Assembly (NCBI GenBank): GCA_965243525.1
Contig: OZ251568.1
Location: 1-64,000, forward strand
From: WTKD01 sp965243525
GTDB taxonomy: Bacteria > Spirochaetota > Spirochaetia > WTKD01
DNA length: 64,000 nucleotides
Direction of reading: 5' to 3'
In this document: positions 43,606 to 53,118 of the stretch, one piece after another
How the letters are laid out: every line of letters starts with the position of its first letter
Position numbering within the stretch: the stretch's first letter is position 1
Notes under the pieces: model-generated
What the model was told of the DNA's origin: nothing
Databases searched by the model: none
What the model saw: the letters and a program-made list of their open reading frames with translations, nothing else
Position numbers and translations under genes: made by a program

Positions 43606-44838
43606 ATGGCTTCTGAGAAGATCTTCTTCTGGAAGAGGATGTCGCGTATTTTAAAGAAGTGTGCTCCTTATGGGGTGCTCTTCGTATTCGTTACAGTGTT
43701 GTGTGTTGCCTGTGGTGCTATCATTTTGAAGGCAAATGAAACATTTTTTGGGAATGGTGGAGCTACTAATCCTAACATTCCTGATGTCGATGAAGGATTT
43801 GCCTATATAGATATCTATACGCGAGCTGACTTGGAAGCAGTGGCCAATGATCCCACAGGAATCTATCGGCTCAAAAATGATATTGATCTTTCTGGAAATG
43901 AATTCACCCCATTGGGCAGTATTGCAGCTCCGTTCAGAGGGATTTTTGAAGGAAATAACAAGACCATCCGTGGGCTTACGATTACCAAGGAAGAAATCAA
44001 CGCAAATGTCAACAAATATCTTGGACTTTTTGCAATAGTTCAGGGGGATAATACACAAAACCCTGCAAGAATCCAAAATCTTACTTTGGAAAATGCTACA
44101 ATAAAAGGATATGAACTACTCGGTGCGCTTGCTGGGAGCATTCAATCTTATAGCACGATAAGAAATATACATGCACAAAATGTAGACATTCGTGCTGGGG
44201 ATGCACAATCCGGTGGAATTGTTGGATTTATGAGTGGTGTAGAAGCAAGTTTGAAACAGAGTTCTTCTTCTGGGAGTATTAGCGCACCGTATTTTGCCGG
44301 CGGAATCATAGGATCAATGATAGAGGGAGAATTGTTAGAAAGTTATTCTTCTATGACTATTAGTCTAAGAAACAATGGTGCGGTAGCTGGTGGATTAGTA
44401 GGATCAATTATATCAGATACGGTAATCATCAGCGACTCTTATGCAATTGGCACCATCAATTCTGCAACGACAAGCTCAGGAGGGCTTGTAGGACGTGTGC
44501 AGGGTAAAATATCTATAGTAAATAGCTATTCAAGAACAACCGTGCCAAATCTTCCTGAAAATGGACATCTCATCGGGGCAGGTATGGGAAAATCCACCCG
44601 TGAACTTTTCACTCTTAGATCCTGTTATTACCTTGATGATATGACGCTTACCGCGATAGGTTTGGAAGGATCGCATGTATCCATCACTTCTGTGGAAGGG
44701 TATGCGTTTAGATCGAATGAATTACGTAACGGTGCTGATAGGGCCGTAACACAGAATGATTTTGTAGGCTTTGATTTTACAAATATTTGGCGATGGGATG
44801 GAAATGGGAAATGGCCCGCCTTACAGTGGCAACAATAA
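43606..44838 (+). CDS. GLUG-repeat surface lipoprotein B
   Basis: This 410-aa paralog of the preceding gene has an N-terminus about 20 residues longer (starts possible at 43606 or 43639) before the lipobox VLCVAC. The conserved block YIDIYTRADLEAVANDPTG and the C-terminal VTQNDFVGFDFTNIWR are nearly identical to paralog A, while the middle repeats (GGIVGFMS, GGIIGSMI, GGLVGSI, GGLVGRV) differ strongly. It is likely co-transcribed with A. Function unknown. Confidence 0.8.
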   Translation: MASEKIFFWKRMSRILKKCAPYGVLFVFVTVLCVACGAIILKANETFFGNGGATNPNIPDVDEGFAYIDIYTRADLEAVANDPTGIYRLKNDIDLSGNEFTPLGSIAAPFRGIFEGNNKTIRGLTITKEEINANVNKYLGLFAIVQGDNTQNPARIQNLTLENATIKGYELLGALAGSIQSYSTIRNIHAQNVDIRAGDAQSGGIVGFMSGVEASLKQSSSSGSISAPYFAGGIIGSMIEGELLESYSSMTISLRNNGAVAGGLVGSIISDTVIISDSYAIGTINSATTSSGGLVGRVQGKISIVNSYSRTTVPNLPENGHLIGAGMGKSTRELFTLRSCYYLDDMTLTAIGLEGSHVSITSVEGYAFRSNELRNGADRAVTQNDFVGFDFTNIWRWDGNGKWPALQWQQ

Positions 44839-45009
44839 ATGCATGATTCTAGTATTGCTGTGGCCAAAATCTCCAATATTCACTATCGCTGCAATGTGAA
44901 AGAAGCAGGTGTGCTGTGAAATATTTTTTTGCTAGCAGCAATAGTTTGACAATATTATTAGGCAATTCCGGCATAGATCACAAGGGTTGCGATTATTTGG
45001 AGGTATAGT

Positions 45010-46197
45010 ATGAAACTACACACATCACAAAGGATAGTTTTCTTATTGTTTTCTGCGATGTATATTGTATCTTGTAGCAATATTACCCCGAGTGCAGAAG
45101 ATGGACTTAAGGATTCTGGACTTATCGATGAGGGGTTGGATTACACTGATATCTATACAAAAGCAGAATTAGAAGCGGTTGCAAATGATCTTGGGGGAAG
45201 CTATCGCTTGAGAGCTGATATTGATCTTTCAGGGAGTGAATTTAATCCGCTTGGAACACATGATACTCCCTTTTTTGGTGTATTCGAAGGGAATAACAAA
45301 ACCATACGAGGACTCACCATTAATCAACCTAATAGAAGTCTTCTAGGGCTTTTCGGCACTCTCTGGGGGAGAAGTCAAGAAAATCCTGTACGAGTACAAA
45401 ATCTTATACTTGAGGATGCATCGGTTATAGGAAACGGTAATTCCGGGGTGCTTGCTGGATACGTACATGATCATTCTGAGATTAGCAATGTACATATACG
45501 AGATATGCATATCGAAGGCCGCTCCGAAAACATCGGTGGAATGATTGGTCAGTTGGCTAATAGAGGAAAAATCATGAGAAGTTCTGCCGCAGGAACAATG
45601 ACTGTAAGGGGCGATAATGCTGGCGGGCTTGTGGGATATGTAGATACCGCGATGATCTCGGAGAGTTATACTGTTGTAGATATAACAATATCCTCCCGGG
45701 AACAATCATCACTAGCTATTTTAGCAATTGGCGGGTTAGTCGGGCATATTACAGGAAATTCCCTCATCACCACCATCGTGAGGGATAATTATACAACAGG
45801 AAAAATCGTTAATGAGTATCATTCTTCAGAGATAGGAGGATTTATAGGAAAGTTCGATGGGTATGTATCGATGCAAAACAATTATTCAACGGTAACAGTG
45901 CCAAAAAATAATGTTGCGACTGGTGTATTGATAGGGTATATCGAAGGAACCGGGGGAGAAGTCATCAACGGGTATTATCTCTCCCAAACATCAGTGAATG
46001 ATGTAGTTGCTTCTAATCCAGCGGGGATGACAGTTATCAATGTCAGAGAATATACTTTTGTTTCGGGCATGGGTCTTATGTATGCGCCAGGTTCAGAAAG
46101 TTTAGTAACACAGACTGAGTTTGCAGGATTTGATTTCACAACTGTTTGGCATTGGAATGGCATTGGAACTTGGCCAACGCTGCAATGGCAACACTGA
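45010..46197 (+). CDS. GLUG-repeat surface lipoprotein C
   Basis: This 395-aa third tandem paralog has a signal peptide ending in the lipobox YIVSC, then DYTDIYTKAELEAVANDLGG and FEGNNKTIRGLTIN. Divergent central repeats (GGMIGQLA, GGLVGYVD, GGLVGHIT, GGFIGKFD) are followed by a C-terminus VTQTEFAGFDFTTVWH...WPTLQWQH. It is separated from B by 171 bp and has its own GGAGG ribosome site; a TTGACA at 44948 may be part of a promoter but no good -10 follows at normal spacing. Confidence 0.8.
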   Translation: MKLHTSQRIVFLLFSAMYIVSCSNITPSAEDGLKDSGLIDEGLDYTDIYTKAELEAVANDLGGSYRLRADIDLSGSEFNPLGTHDTPFFGVFEGNNKTIRGLTINQPNRSLLGLFGTLWGRSQENPVRVQNLILEDASVIGNGNSGVLAGYVHDHSEISNVHIRDMHIEGRSENIGGMIGQLANRGKIMRSSAAGTMTVRGDNAGGLVGYVDTAMISESYTVVDITISSREQSSLAILAIGGLVGHITGNSLITTIVRDNYTTGKIVNEYHSSEIGGFIGKFDGYVSMQNNYSTVTVPKNNVATGVLIGYIEGTGGEVINGYYLSQTSVNDVVASNPAGMTVINVREYTFVSGMGLMYAPGSESLVTQTEFAGFDFTTVWHWNGIGTWPTLQWQH

Positions 46198-46448
46198 GCG
46201 ATTCATAGGTGTATCACAGAATTTTCTGCCCAAAAGGATGTGGGCCGCTCTGAACATTAACTGCATCTCTTTTGTCTTTCTAAATAGCGGTGGTTCTGTA
46301 TGCACAGGATAGATTTTAAATATATGTCGCTATTCTAGTAGACTAAATCTCAGCAATTTTAGTATTATGATACATATAAATTATGTACATCTTGTTTACA
46401 AACTGTATTCACAGGTGTAGATATATACTTTTTTGGTAAGGAGGCTTT
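46198..46448. other. Intergenic gap with a candidate promoter
   Basis: This 251-bp AT-rich gap holds no gene I can support. TTTACA (46395-46400), a 17-nt spacer and TAGATA (46418-46423) may drive the next lipoprotein gene. Confidence 0.4.
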
Positions 46449-46967
46449 ATGAAAAAGGCTTTATCATTGTTTGTGGTGTCACTTGCAATAATTGTATTGG
46501 TATCTTCTTGTATGACTGTAATTCCATTTGATTCGTCAGCAGAACGGGTGATTGAATTTGAAGGAATAGATCAAGATACGATGTTTACAGCAACGGGTGA
46601 ATTTCTGGCGAGTTATATTAGGGATTCCCGTGAGGCAAATGAATTTCTTGATAAAGAGAAGGGGAAAATAATCGGAGATTTCTATACGACTGTCTTTTCT
46701 GATATAACCATGGATTCAAAGGTATTGATAAACTACAATTTTACGATCCGAGACGGCAAAGTAAGAGTTACATTGCTTCCTCAACAAGTCAGGGTAGGCC
46801 AGAAAAATGGCTTTGGCATTGTTGTTACGAATGAGACTTTTTCTGGATTTGTTGGGTGGACTGATGGTCAAGTTTTGCTGCAACAAGAGGCACTCAAACG
46901 TACGTATGAGGAATTCTTTGTTGACTATGAAGCAGCTATCCGTGATCTTGTGAGCGATGACTTTTAA
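46449..46967 (+). CDS. Small lipoprotein, DUF4468-like
   Basis: This 172-aa protein has a signal peptide with lipobox VLVSSC. The mature part has the flavour of DUF4468/TBP-like-fold proteins: FTATGEFLASYI, GKIIGDFYTTVFS, LINYNFTIRDGKVRVTL. Such proteins sit in the periplasm or outer membrane with no known activity. AAGGAGG lies before the ATG. A strong hairpin (47083-47120) about 115 bp downstream probably ends the transcript. Confidence 0.6.
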   Translation: MKKALSLFVVSLAIIVLVSSCMTVIPFDSSAERVIEFEGIDQDTMFTATGEFLASYIRDSREANEFLDKEKGKIIGDFYTTVFSDITMDSKVLINYNFTIRDGKVRVTLLPQQVRVGQKNGFGIVVTNETFSGFVGWTDGQVLLQQEALKRTYEEFFVDYEAAIRDLVSDDF

Positions 46968-47269
46968 AGAGATACAATAAAATTTTACCACTTTTATTAC
47001 GGTTTCCCACGTACAGAGTTACTTGGTTTTCATAAATCCATTTGCTTATGGCAGGAGCAATGGTTTTCGGAATGTTACACGTAGATCGTAGAAGCTGCCA
47101 GTGATGGCCTTTTGCGATCTTTTAATAGATGCTACTGCTTGAATTGCCCTGGTCTATATCATTGTTTTGATGAATACTCTGCAGAGGTGGCATTCATTTT
47201 TGGGTATTCAAGGGTTCATATAATTTTTGATGGTAAAACCATAAAGGGCATATTTTTAAGGAGGAAAAA
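46968..47269. other. 302-bp intergenic region
   Basis: No coding frame is supported here. It contains the long terminator hairpin at 47083-47120 and, close to the next gene, TTGATG (47227-47232) with TATTTT (47251-47256), a possible promoter whose spacer holds the inverted repeat ATGGT-aaa-ACCAT (47230-47242). Confidence 0.5.
47083..47120 (+). terminator. Long hairpin terminator
   Basis: AGATCG pairs with CGATCT, continued by TAGAAG/CTTTTG with two wobbles, then a 2-nt bulge and GCCA-gtga-TGGC. TTTAAT follows. The stem is about 16 bp in total. Confidence 0.6.
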
Positions 47270-47788
47270 ATGAAAAAAACAATTTTAATTTTTGCCATAT
47301 GTTTGGTAGGAGTAGGGTGTATAATTCCCTCATTTCAAGAAGCAAAAGCAGCCATAGCTGCTGATGAGAGAAACCAGGGAATAGAAGTTCGTTTCCGATC
47401 AAAGAATTTAATAACATCCGACATATTAGTATTTGATTTGCAGACCGTTCCAGAAGATAAGGCCCCTGTAGACATGTTTAGGGTCTTGTTGCAAAGTGCT
47501 GAGGCTTTAAAAGACAAGGATTTCACACATGTGGAACTTGCCTATCGAGGAGTTTCTAAGTTCATTCTAGATGGACCGTATTTTAAAACACTAGGTGAGG
47601 AATATGAGGCACAGAATCCTATATACACGATGCGTACTCTTCCTGAGAACCTTCTGACTATGGATGGAGAAGCTGCATACTCGACATGGACTGGTGGCAT
47701 ACTTGCAGTGATGGAGAAACAAATGGAAGACTTCAGCGATTTCCATACTAAATGGTATCTGGAGGATATGGCGAAAGCTGTCCAATAG
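47270..47788 (+). CDS. Small lipoprotein of unknown function
   Basis: This 172-aa protein has signal peptide and lipobox VGVGC at residues about 13-17. The body (VRFRSKNLITSDILVFDLQTV, HVELAYRGVSKFILDG, STWTGGILAVMEKQMEDF) matches no family I recognise. AAGGAGG precedes the ATG closely. It lies upstream of the M16 protease and may be co-expressed. Confidence 0.65.
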   Translation: MKKTILIFAICLVGVGCIIPSFQEAKAAIAADERNQGIEVRFRSKNLITSDILVFDLQTVPEDKAPVDMFRVLLQSAEALKDKDFTHVELAYRGVSKFILDGPYFKTLGEEYEAQNPIYTMRTLPENLLTMDGEAAYSTWTGGILAVMEKQMEDFSDFHTKWYLEDMAKAVQ

Positions 47789-47871
47789 AAAATAGTATAC
47801 TTCCCACTATCTATCTTGGCAAGAATCTGTAATGCTAAGGATGTCTCGTTGTTTACAAGAAGAGGGGAAAT

Positions 47872-50694
47872 ATGCAAAAAATAAAAAAAATAACATTCTA
47901 TCTACCGATTTTTTTTGCCTTAGTTGCTCATGCGCAAGAGGGTGATTTCACTGATCTTGATCAGCCGCTTCCAATAGATGCGAAAGTCCGCATAGGAGAG
48001 TTGGGGAATGGGTTTCAGTATTATATTCGCTACAATCAGCGCCCGGAAGATAAGGTTGAATTTCGCCTTGCGGTGAATGCTGGTTCCCTGCTTGAAGATG
48101 ATGATCAACGAGGGCTTGCCCATTTTACAGAACATATGGCCTTTAACGGTTCTGAACATTTTGAAAAAAATGAGCTGCTTGATTATGTGCAATCGGTAGG
48201 TGTGGAATTTGGCGCCCATGTGAATGCCTATACTTCCTTTGATGAGACAGTCTATAAACTCCCTATTGCATCTGATTCTCCAGAGATTCTTGAACAGGCA
48301 TTTTTAATCCTCAGAGATTGGGCAACGGGGCTGAGCCTGAGCGCAGATGAAATAGAGAGAGAGCGTGGCGTTGTTCTGGAGGAATGGCGGAGCGGACAAG
48401 ACGCTAATCGCAGAATGTTGGATCAATGGCTTCCGGTGCTCTTGAAAGATTCACGTTATGCACAGCGATTACCCATAGGAACGCAAGCGAGTATTGAAGG
48501 ATTCGCCCATGATAGCCTTCGTCGGTTTTATGAGGATTGGTATAGACCGGATATTATGGCTTTGATCATCGTTGGAGATATAGACGTCGATGAGATGGAA
48601 GCTGCTGTCAAAAAACATTTTTCTGGTATACAGAATAGGGATGTTATACGTAATCGAGAGGCATTTCCTGTGCCTGATCATGAAGAGACAGAGATCGCAA
48701 TCGTGAGTGATCCCGAGGCGGCTGTGGTCAACATATGGAATATTCGTAAACTCGATCCCGAACCGTTCAACACGTTGTCTGACTATCGCAGGAAAATCGT
48801 CTACTTGCTTTTTGCTGGGATGCTTAATGAACGCCTTTCTGAACTGTCTCAGTTAGCAGATCCACCATTTTTGTTTGCAGGAGTGAGCAGTGGAGATGCC
48901 TTTGTACGCAACAAACATGCCTTTCGTGGTTTTGTACGGGCCAAGGAAACCGATATTCTTTCAGCGTTTCGTGCCTTGCTTGAGGAGGGAAAGCGTGTAC
49001 AGGATCATGGTTTTACACCCGGTGAATACGAACGATATAAGCGAGTGCTTCTGCAGGCCTATGAAAATGCATACAAGGAACGTGATTTCAGTGAGTCTGC
49101 AGGATATGCGGATGAATATGTGCGCCATTTTTTGGAAGGAGAGGCGATTCCAGGAATAGAGTTCGAGTTTCGTTTTTTACAAGAGGTACTACCGACAATC
49201 TCACTTGATGAAATCCAGGCACTTGCCGAGCCATGGTTTAGCGAACAAAACAGGGTTATTGTGATTACTGCCCCAGAGAAAGAAGACGTAGAGATTCCAA
49301 GCAAACAAGATGTGCAAGAACTAATACAAGTGGTTGTGCATAGTGAACTCGCTGCCTACGAGGATGAGCAAGTAGCATCTGAGCTGTTAGGTTCGAGACC
49401 TCCTTCAGGGAGTACTGCGTCAGTTACAAATATAGAGGAATTGAATATTACTGAGTTGACTCTGTCAAATGGAGTACGCGTTATACTAAAACCGACAGAA
49501 TTCAAGAACGATGAGATCGTCTTGTTTGCCTATAGCCTAGGTGGACATTCTCTTAGTTCTGATGATGCGTTTTTTTCTGCGCGGTATGCAGCACCTGTCA
49601 TGAATCAAAGTGGTATTGGATCATTTTCGGCGATAGAACTAGAAAAAATTCTGGCGGGCAAATCTGTCTCCTTGGATGTGTTCATCAACGAGCTTACAGA
49701 GGGATTTGAGGGAAGCGCAAGTTCAGACGACCTGGAGGAGATGATGCAGTTGCTTTATCTTCATTTCACCGAACCAAGAAGGGATGAGACAGCATTTCTC
49801 TCGGTGATGAATCGCGAAACTGAACGGATCAGAAATATTTTGGTTGACCCACAGTATTATTTTCAAGATCAACTCACGCGGGTTCTCGATCAAAATCATT
49901 TACGAAGCAGAGGTATTCCTTCTCTTGAAGATATCGAGTCAGTGGAGCATGCTACGGTCTTGGATATATATACAGAACGATTTGACAATGCCGGTGATTT
50001 CGTATTCTTTTTCACGGGAAGTTTTGATATTGCAACCATGATAACGCTGTGTGAGCAGTATCTTGGAAGCCTGCCAACAACAGATATTTCTGAGCAGTGG
50101 CGAGATATTGGAATTCGGGCACCTGATGGCGGAGCTGAAAAGATATTACAGAAAGGAACAGAAGCGGCAAGCCGGGTTTTTCTATACCTCACCGATGAAC
50201 ACCCATATGACAGAGAAGATGCCTTTTTACTCGATAAATTAGGAAAACTCCTTGATATACGCCTTGTTGAAACTCTTAGGGAAGAACAAAGTGGTGTCTA
50301 CAGCATTTATGCAGCGAGTGGATTGGTGCGGTGGCCCTATAGTTATTCGTATGGGCTCATTAGTTTTCCCTGTGCACCTGAGAATGTTGATACGCTCACC
50401 CAAGCAACTATTGTGGAGATACAAAAACTCTTTGCAATAAGCGATGATGACGATGATATTCAGAAAATACGCGAGCAACACCGTCAACAAGTTGAGGAAG
50501 GACTGCAAGATAACAGTTGGTGGACAAACGTTTTGTATTCCTATCACATACATGGGATTGATTTTCGTGAAATTCTTCGGTATGAAGAGCGATTAGCAAC
50601 TATCACCGCAGAAAATCTCAGTCGTGTGGCACGTGACTATCTCAATACAGATGAATATATACGCATTGTTCTCTATCCTGAGGGTTACGAGTGA
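47872..50694 (+). CDS. M16-family zinc metalloprotease (pitrilysin/PqqL type)
   Basis: This 940-aa protein has a signal peptide (residues 1-22, ending VAHA). The first M16 domain has the inverted zinc motif HFTEH (His84, Glu87, His88) and the downstream third-ligand Glu in ERERGVVLEEWR. A second, inactive M16 half covers the C-terminal 450 residues (NITELTLSNGVRVILKPTEF onward). The length and secretion fit PqqL/YmxG-like periplasmic or surface peptidases that degrade peptides. It lies among surface lipoprotein genes. GAGGGG lies before the ATG. Confidence 0.9.
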   Translation: MQKIKKITFYLPIFFALVAHAQEGDFTDLDQPLPIDAKVRIGELGNGFQYYIRYNQRPEDKVEFRLAVNAGSLLEDDDQRGLAHFTEHMAFNGSEHFEKNELLDYVQSVGVEFGAHVNAYTSFDETVYKLPIASDSPEILEQAFLILRDWATGLSLSADEIERERGVVLEEWRSGQDANRRMLDQWLPVLLKDSRYAQRLPIGTQASIEGFAHDSLRRFYEDWYRPDIMALIIVGDIDVDEMEAAVKKHFSGIQNRDVIRNREAFPVPDHEETEIAIVSDPEAAVVNIWNIRKLDPEPFNTLSDYRRKIVYLLFAGMLNERLSELSQLADPPFLFAGVSSGDAFVRNKHAFRGFVRAKETDILSAFRALLEEGKRVQDHGFTPGEYERYKRVLLQAYENAYKERDFSESAGYADEYVRHFLEGEAIPGIEFEFRFLQEVLPTISLDEIQALAEPWFSEQNRVIVITAPEKEDVEIPSKQDVQELIQVVVHSELAAYEDEQVASELLGSRPPSGSTASVTNIEELNITELTLSNGVRVILKPTEFKNDEIVLFAYSLGGHSLSSDDAFFSARYAAPVMNQSGIGSFSAIELEKILAGKSVSLDVFINELTEGFEGSASSDDLEEMMQLLYLHFTEPRRDETAFLSVMNRETERIRNILVDPQYYFQDQLTRVLDQNHLRSRGIPSLEDIESVEHATVLDIYTERFDNAGDFVFFFTGSFDIATMITLCEQYLGSLPTTDISEQWRDIGIRAPDGGAEKILQKGTEAASRVFLYLTDEHPYDREDAFLLDKLGKLLDIRLVETLREEQSGVYSIYAASGLVRWPYSYSYGLISFPCAPENVDTLTQATIVEIQKLFAISDDDDDIQKIREQHRQQVEEGLQDNSWWTNVLYSYHIHGIDFREILRYEERLATITAENLSRVARDYLNTDEYIRIVLYPEGYE

Positions 50695-50913
50695 ACGATT
50701 GTCGATGAGAGATTCTAATCCATTAGGAGGTAGCATAGAAATTGATATGCGATCCTCGCCATGATGTTCGATTCATACTGGTTGTATGTTTGTAATTAGT
50801 TTACACAATTTAGTCTCGGGTTTGTACAAAGTTAATACGACTACCTTAGTGGGGTTTCTTTATTGCACGTACTCAATCATTTCGAAAAATCTCATCTCTC
50901 ATCTAGGTAGGGA
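50695..50913. other. Intergenic gap upstream of the large GLUG gene
   Basis: No gene is evident in this stretch between the M16 gene and the next promoter. Confidence 0.4.
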
Positions 50914-50942
50914 TTGGTGTTCTTAATAGGATTGCTTATACT
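50914..50942 (+). promoter_or_regulatory. Promoter of the large GLUG lipoprotein
   Basis: TTGGTG (50914-50919), a 17-nt spacer and TATACT (50937-50942) lie 32 nt before the ATG. The leader contains AAGGTAGG. Confidence 0.6.
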
Positions 50943-50974
50943 ATAACTAACAAGCTAAGGTAGGCATCAATTTT

Positions 50975-52882
50975 ATGAAGAAGTATTTAATAGTATTGCT
51001 CAATATTATAGTGATTGGTTGTACTAATGTAAGTCCCATCGGGGGAGTGCCCCCTTCCAGTACTCCTACTACTCCCGACAAAGATCCGCCTCCTCCCCCT
51101 GTGGAGATTTATGATGAGGCAGATCTTCAGAATATACGGAATAATCTTCAGGGGAAATATGTACTCATGCAGGATATCATACTGAGCGGTGAGTTCAATC
51201 CGATAGCACCGGATAGAGACCAAGAAGCACCTGGTTATCAAGGAGATCCTTTTACTGGTGTTCTTGACGGAAACGGTAAAACCATCGGCAATTTGGAGAT
51301 AAAAAAAGCAGATCAAAGTTATATAGGATTCTTTGGGGCTATAGGATCGGGAGGCAGAGTTCATAACCTGAGGCTTATCCTTGCACCGGGAGATGCAAAC
51401 GATCCGGACAACAATCCCAGTATAGTAGGAGCAAAAGTTGTAGGTACGCTTGCAGGGTTAAGTAAAGGAAGTATTCAGAATGTTGATGTTGAGATTGGAT
51501 ATGTTAAAGCAAATGATGTGATAGCTGGTGGATTGGTAGGCCTTTTTGAAAGCGGTACCATAAAATCAAGCTATACTACTAGTACTGTTACTGGAACTGG
51601 AGTAGTCGGGGGGTTGGTTGGCTACAGTTATTCCTTAAAATCTATTATAGAAAGAAGCTATGCAACGGGAGATGTCACAGGAACTGGTGCTGAGGTTGGC
51701 GGCCTGGTAGGTGGTCAATATGGGGGTAGTATAAAAACAAGCTATGCAACAGGAGATGTTACTGGTGCTGGTGGAGTTGGCGGTCTGGTTGGTCTTCAAC
51801 AATATGGTAATATAGAAACAAGCTATGCAATGGGAGATGTTACTGGAACTAGTGCTGCGATTGGTGGGCTGGTTGGCCTTCAACAATATGGTAATATAGA
51901 AACAAGCTATGCAACAGGATCTGTTGAAGGTGATAATAACGTTGGAGGGCTAGTGGGTTTTCAAGGGAAGAATGTCAGAATAAGAAATAGCCATGCAACG
52001 GGAAATGTTGAAGGTGATAATAACGTTGGAGGGCTAGTGGGTTTTCAAGAGAAGAATGTCAGAATAAGAAATAGCCATGCAACGGGAAATGTTGAGGGTG
52101 ATGATAACGTTGGGGGATTGGTGGGCCGTCAGAGCGGAGGTATAGAAACAAGCCATGCGACGGGAGACGTTGATGGCAAAGGCATTCGTAACGTTGGGGG
52201 GCTAGTGGGGTACTCTATTGGTAGTATAAAAACAAGCTATGCGACGGGAAAGGTTAAAGGTGAAAACTCTAATAACGTAGGTGGTTTGATAGGATTCTCT
52301 ATTAGTAGCGTAAAAGCAAGTCATGCGATAGGAAATGTTGAGGGTGATGATAATGTTGGTGGTCTGATAGGATTCTCCATTAGTCTTATAAAAACAAGCT
52401 ATGCAACAGGGAATGTTAAGGGAATGGGAAACAGAATTGGCGGATTAGTGGGGTGGGGAGTTAGTGAGTCTAATAGAATAATATCAAGCTATGCAACGGG
52501 AGCTGTCGAAGGCTCTGATGAAGTTGGTGGTCTAGCAGGTCTCTGGAACGGTAGCATAGAAACAAGCTATGCAACGGGAAATATTACCGGAACTAGTGCT
52601 GCGGTTGGCGGTTTTGTGGGACTGCAAGAGAGTGGTAGCATAACAGCAAGCTATTTTGATGCTTTTTTAACTGGGAGATCAAACGGAGTTGGAAGTACGG
52701 GCAGCTCTGTTCTAAGTGTGCTTAGAGCTTATTACACGAATGACGACACTTCAGATCGAAAAGTATACACAGGAGCCTCTGGTCGCGGCGAAAGAATACA
52801 GGGAAATTCTCATTTCTTGGATTGGGATTTTCATAAAACGTGGCGGATGCAAACAGGGGAGTGGCCTACTTTACGGAGATAG
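50975..52882 (+). CDS. Large GLUG-repeat lipoprotein with 13 repeats
   Basis: This 635-aa protein has a signal peptide with lipobox IVIGC and a proline-rich tether (TTPDKDPPPPPVE). An N-terminal block (YDEADLQNIRNNLQGKYVLM) is equivalent to that of the tandem paralogs at 42-46 kb. Thirteen units of about 26-30 residues follow, each S-(Y/H)ATG-x-V-x-G...VGGLVG-x-I-x-(T/N). Two neighbouring units are almost identical at DNA level. The C-terminus WRMQTGEWPTLRR parallels the WPTLQWQQ of the paralogs. It is probably a surface beta-helix or adhesin-like protein, known from GLUG motifs in IgA-peptidase-type proteins, but it has no protease domain. Confidence 0.82.
   Translation: MKKYLIVLLNIIVIGCTNVSPIGGVPPSSTPTTPDKDPPPPPVEIYDEADLQNIRNNLQGKYVLMQDIILSGEFNPIAPDRDQEAPGYQGDPFTGVLDGNGKTIGNLEIKKADQSYIGFFGAIGSGGRVHNLRLILAPGDANDPDNNPSIVGAKVVGTLAGLSKGSIQNVDVEIGYVKANDVIAGGLVGLFESGTIKSSYTTSTVTGTGVVGGLVGYSYSLKSIIERSYATGDVTGTGAEVGGLVGGQYGGSIKTSYATGDVTGAGGVGGLVGLQQYGNIETSYAMGDVTGTSAAIGGLVGLQQYGNIETSYATGSVEGDNNVGGLVGFQGKNVRIRNSHATGNVEGDNNVGGLVGFQEKNVRIRNSHATGNVEGDDNVGGLVGRQSGGIETSHATGDVDGKGIRNVGGLVGYSIGSIKTSYATGKVKGENSNNVGGLIGFSISSVKASHAIGNVEGDDNVGGLIGFSISLIKTSYATGNVKGMGNRIGGLVGWGVSESNRIISSYATGAVEGSDEVGGLAGLWNGSIETSYATGNITGTSAAVGGFVGLQESGSITASYFDAFLTGRSNGVGSTGSSVLSVLRAYYTNDDTSDRKVYTGASGRGERIQGNSHFLDWDFHKTWRMQTGEWPTLRR
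51923..52090 (+). repeat. 84-bp tandem repeat inside the GLUG gene (2 copies)
   Basis: The unit begins GTTGAAGGTGATAATAACG at 51923 and again at 52007, with only a few differences between the copies. It encodes one 28-residue GLUG unit, showing recent in-frame duplication. Confidence 0.85.
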
Positions 52883-52918
52883 AGTCGTTAATTTTAGTAG
52901 TATCAAAACTACGGAGAG

Positions 52919-52949
52919 AGCAGATCCGAGGATGTGCTGATGCTTTTTG
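52919..52949 (+). terminator. Probable terminator of the large GLUG gene
   Basis: AGCA-g-ATC-cgag-GAT-g-TGCT (52919-52938) is followed by a TTTTT tract at 52944-52948. The stem has one internal mismatch. Confidence 0.45.
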
Positions 52950-53118
52950 TATACGAGCCTATTCACTTTAGGCGAAGGGAGTATAGGAGTATCGTATCAT
53001 CGATTCGTGTTGCAGATCATATGAATATGTGAGATGTCATGATGCTACCTTGATAATTGGTGTGTGATCGCTGTCATGATGGCTCCTCATGATAATGTAT
53101 TGTTGCAATAATTCGTGT

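Noticed and set aside
51540..52650. Regularly spaced repeats resembling a CRISPR array
   Set aside because: Repeats are coding, in frame, 78-90 bp apart and degenerate; they are GLUG protein units with no cas genes nearby.
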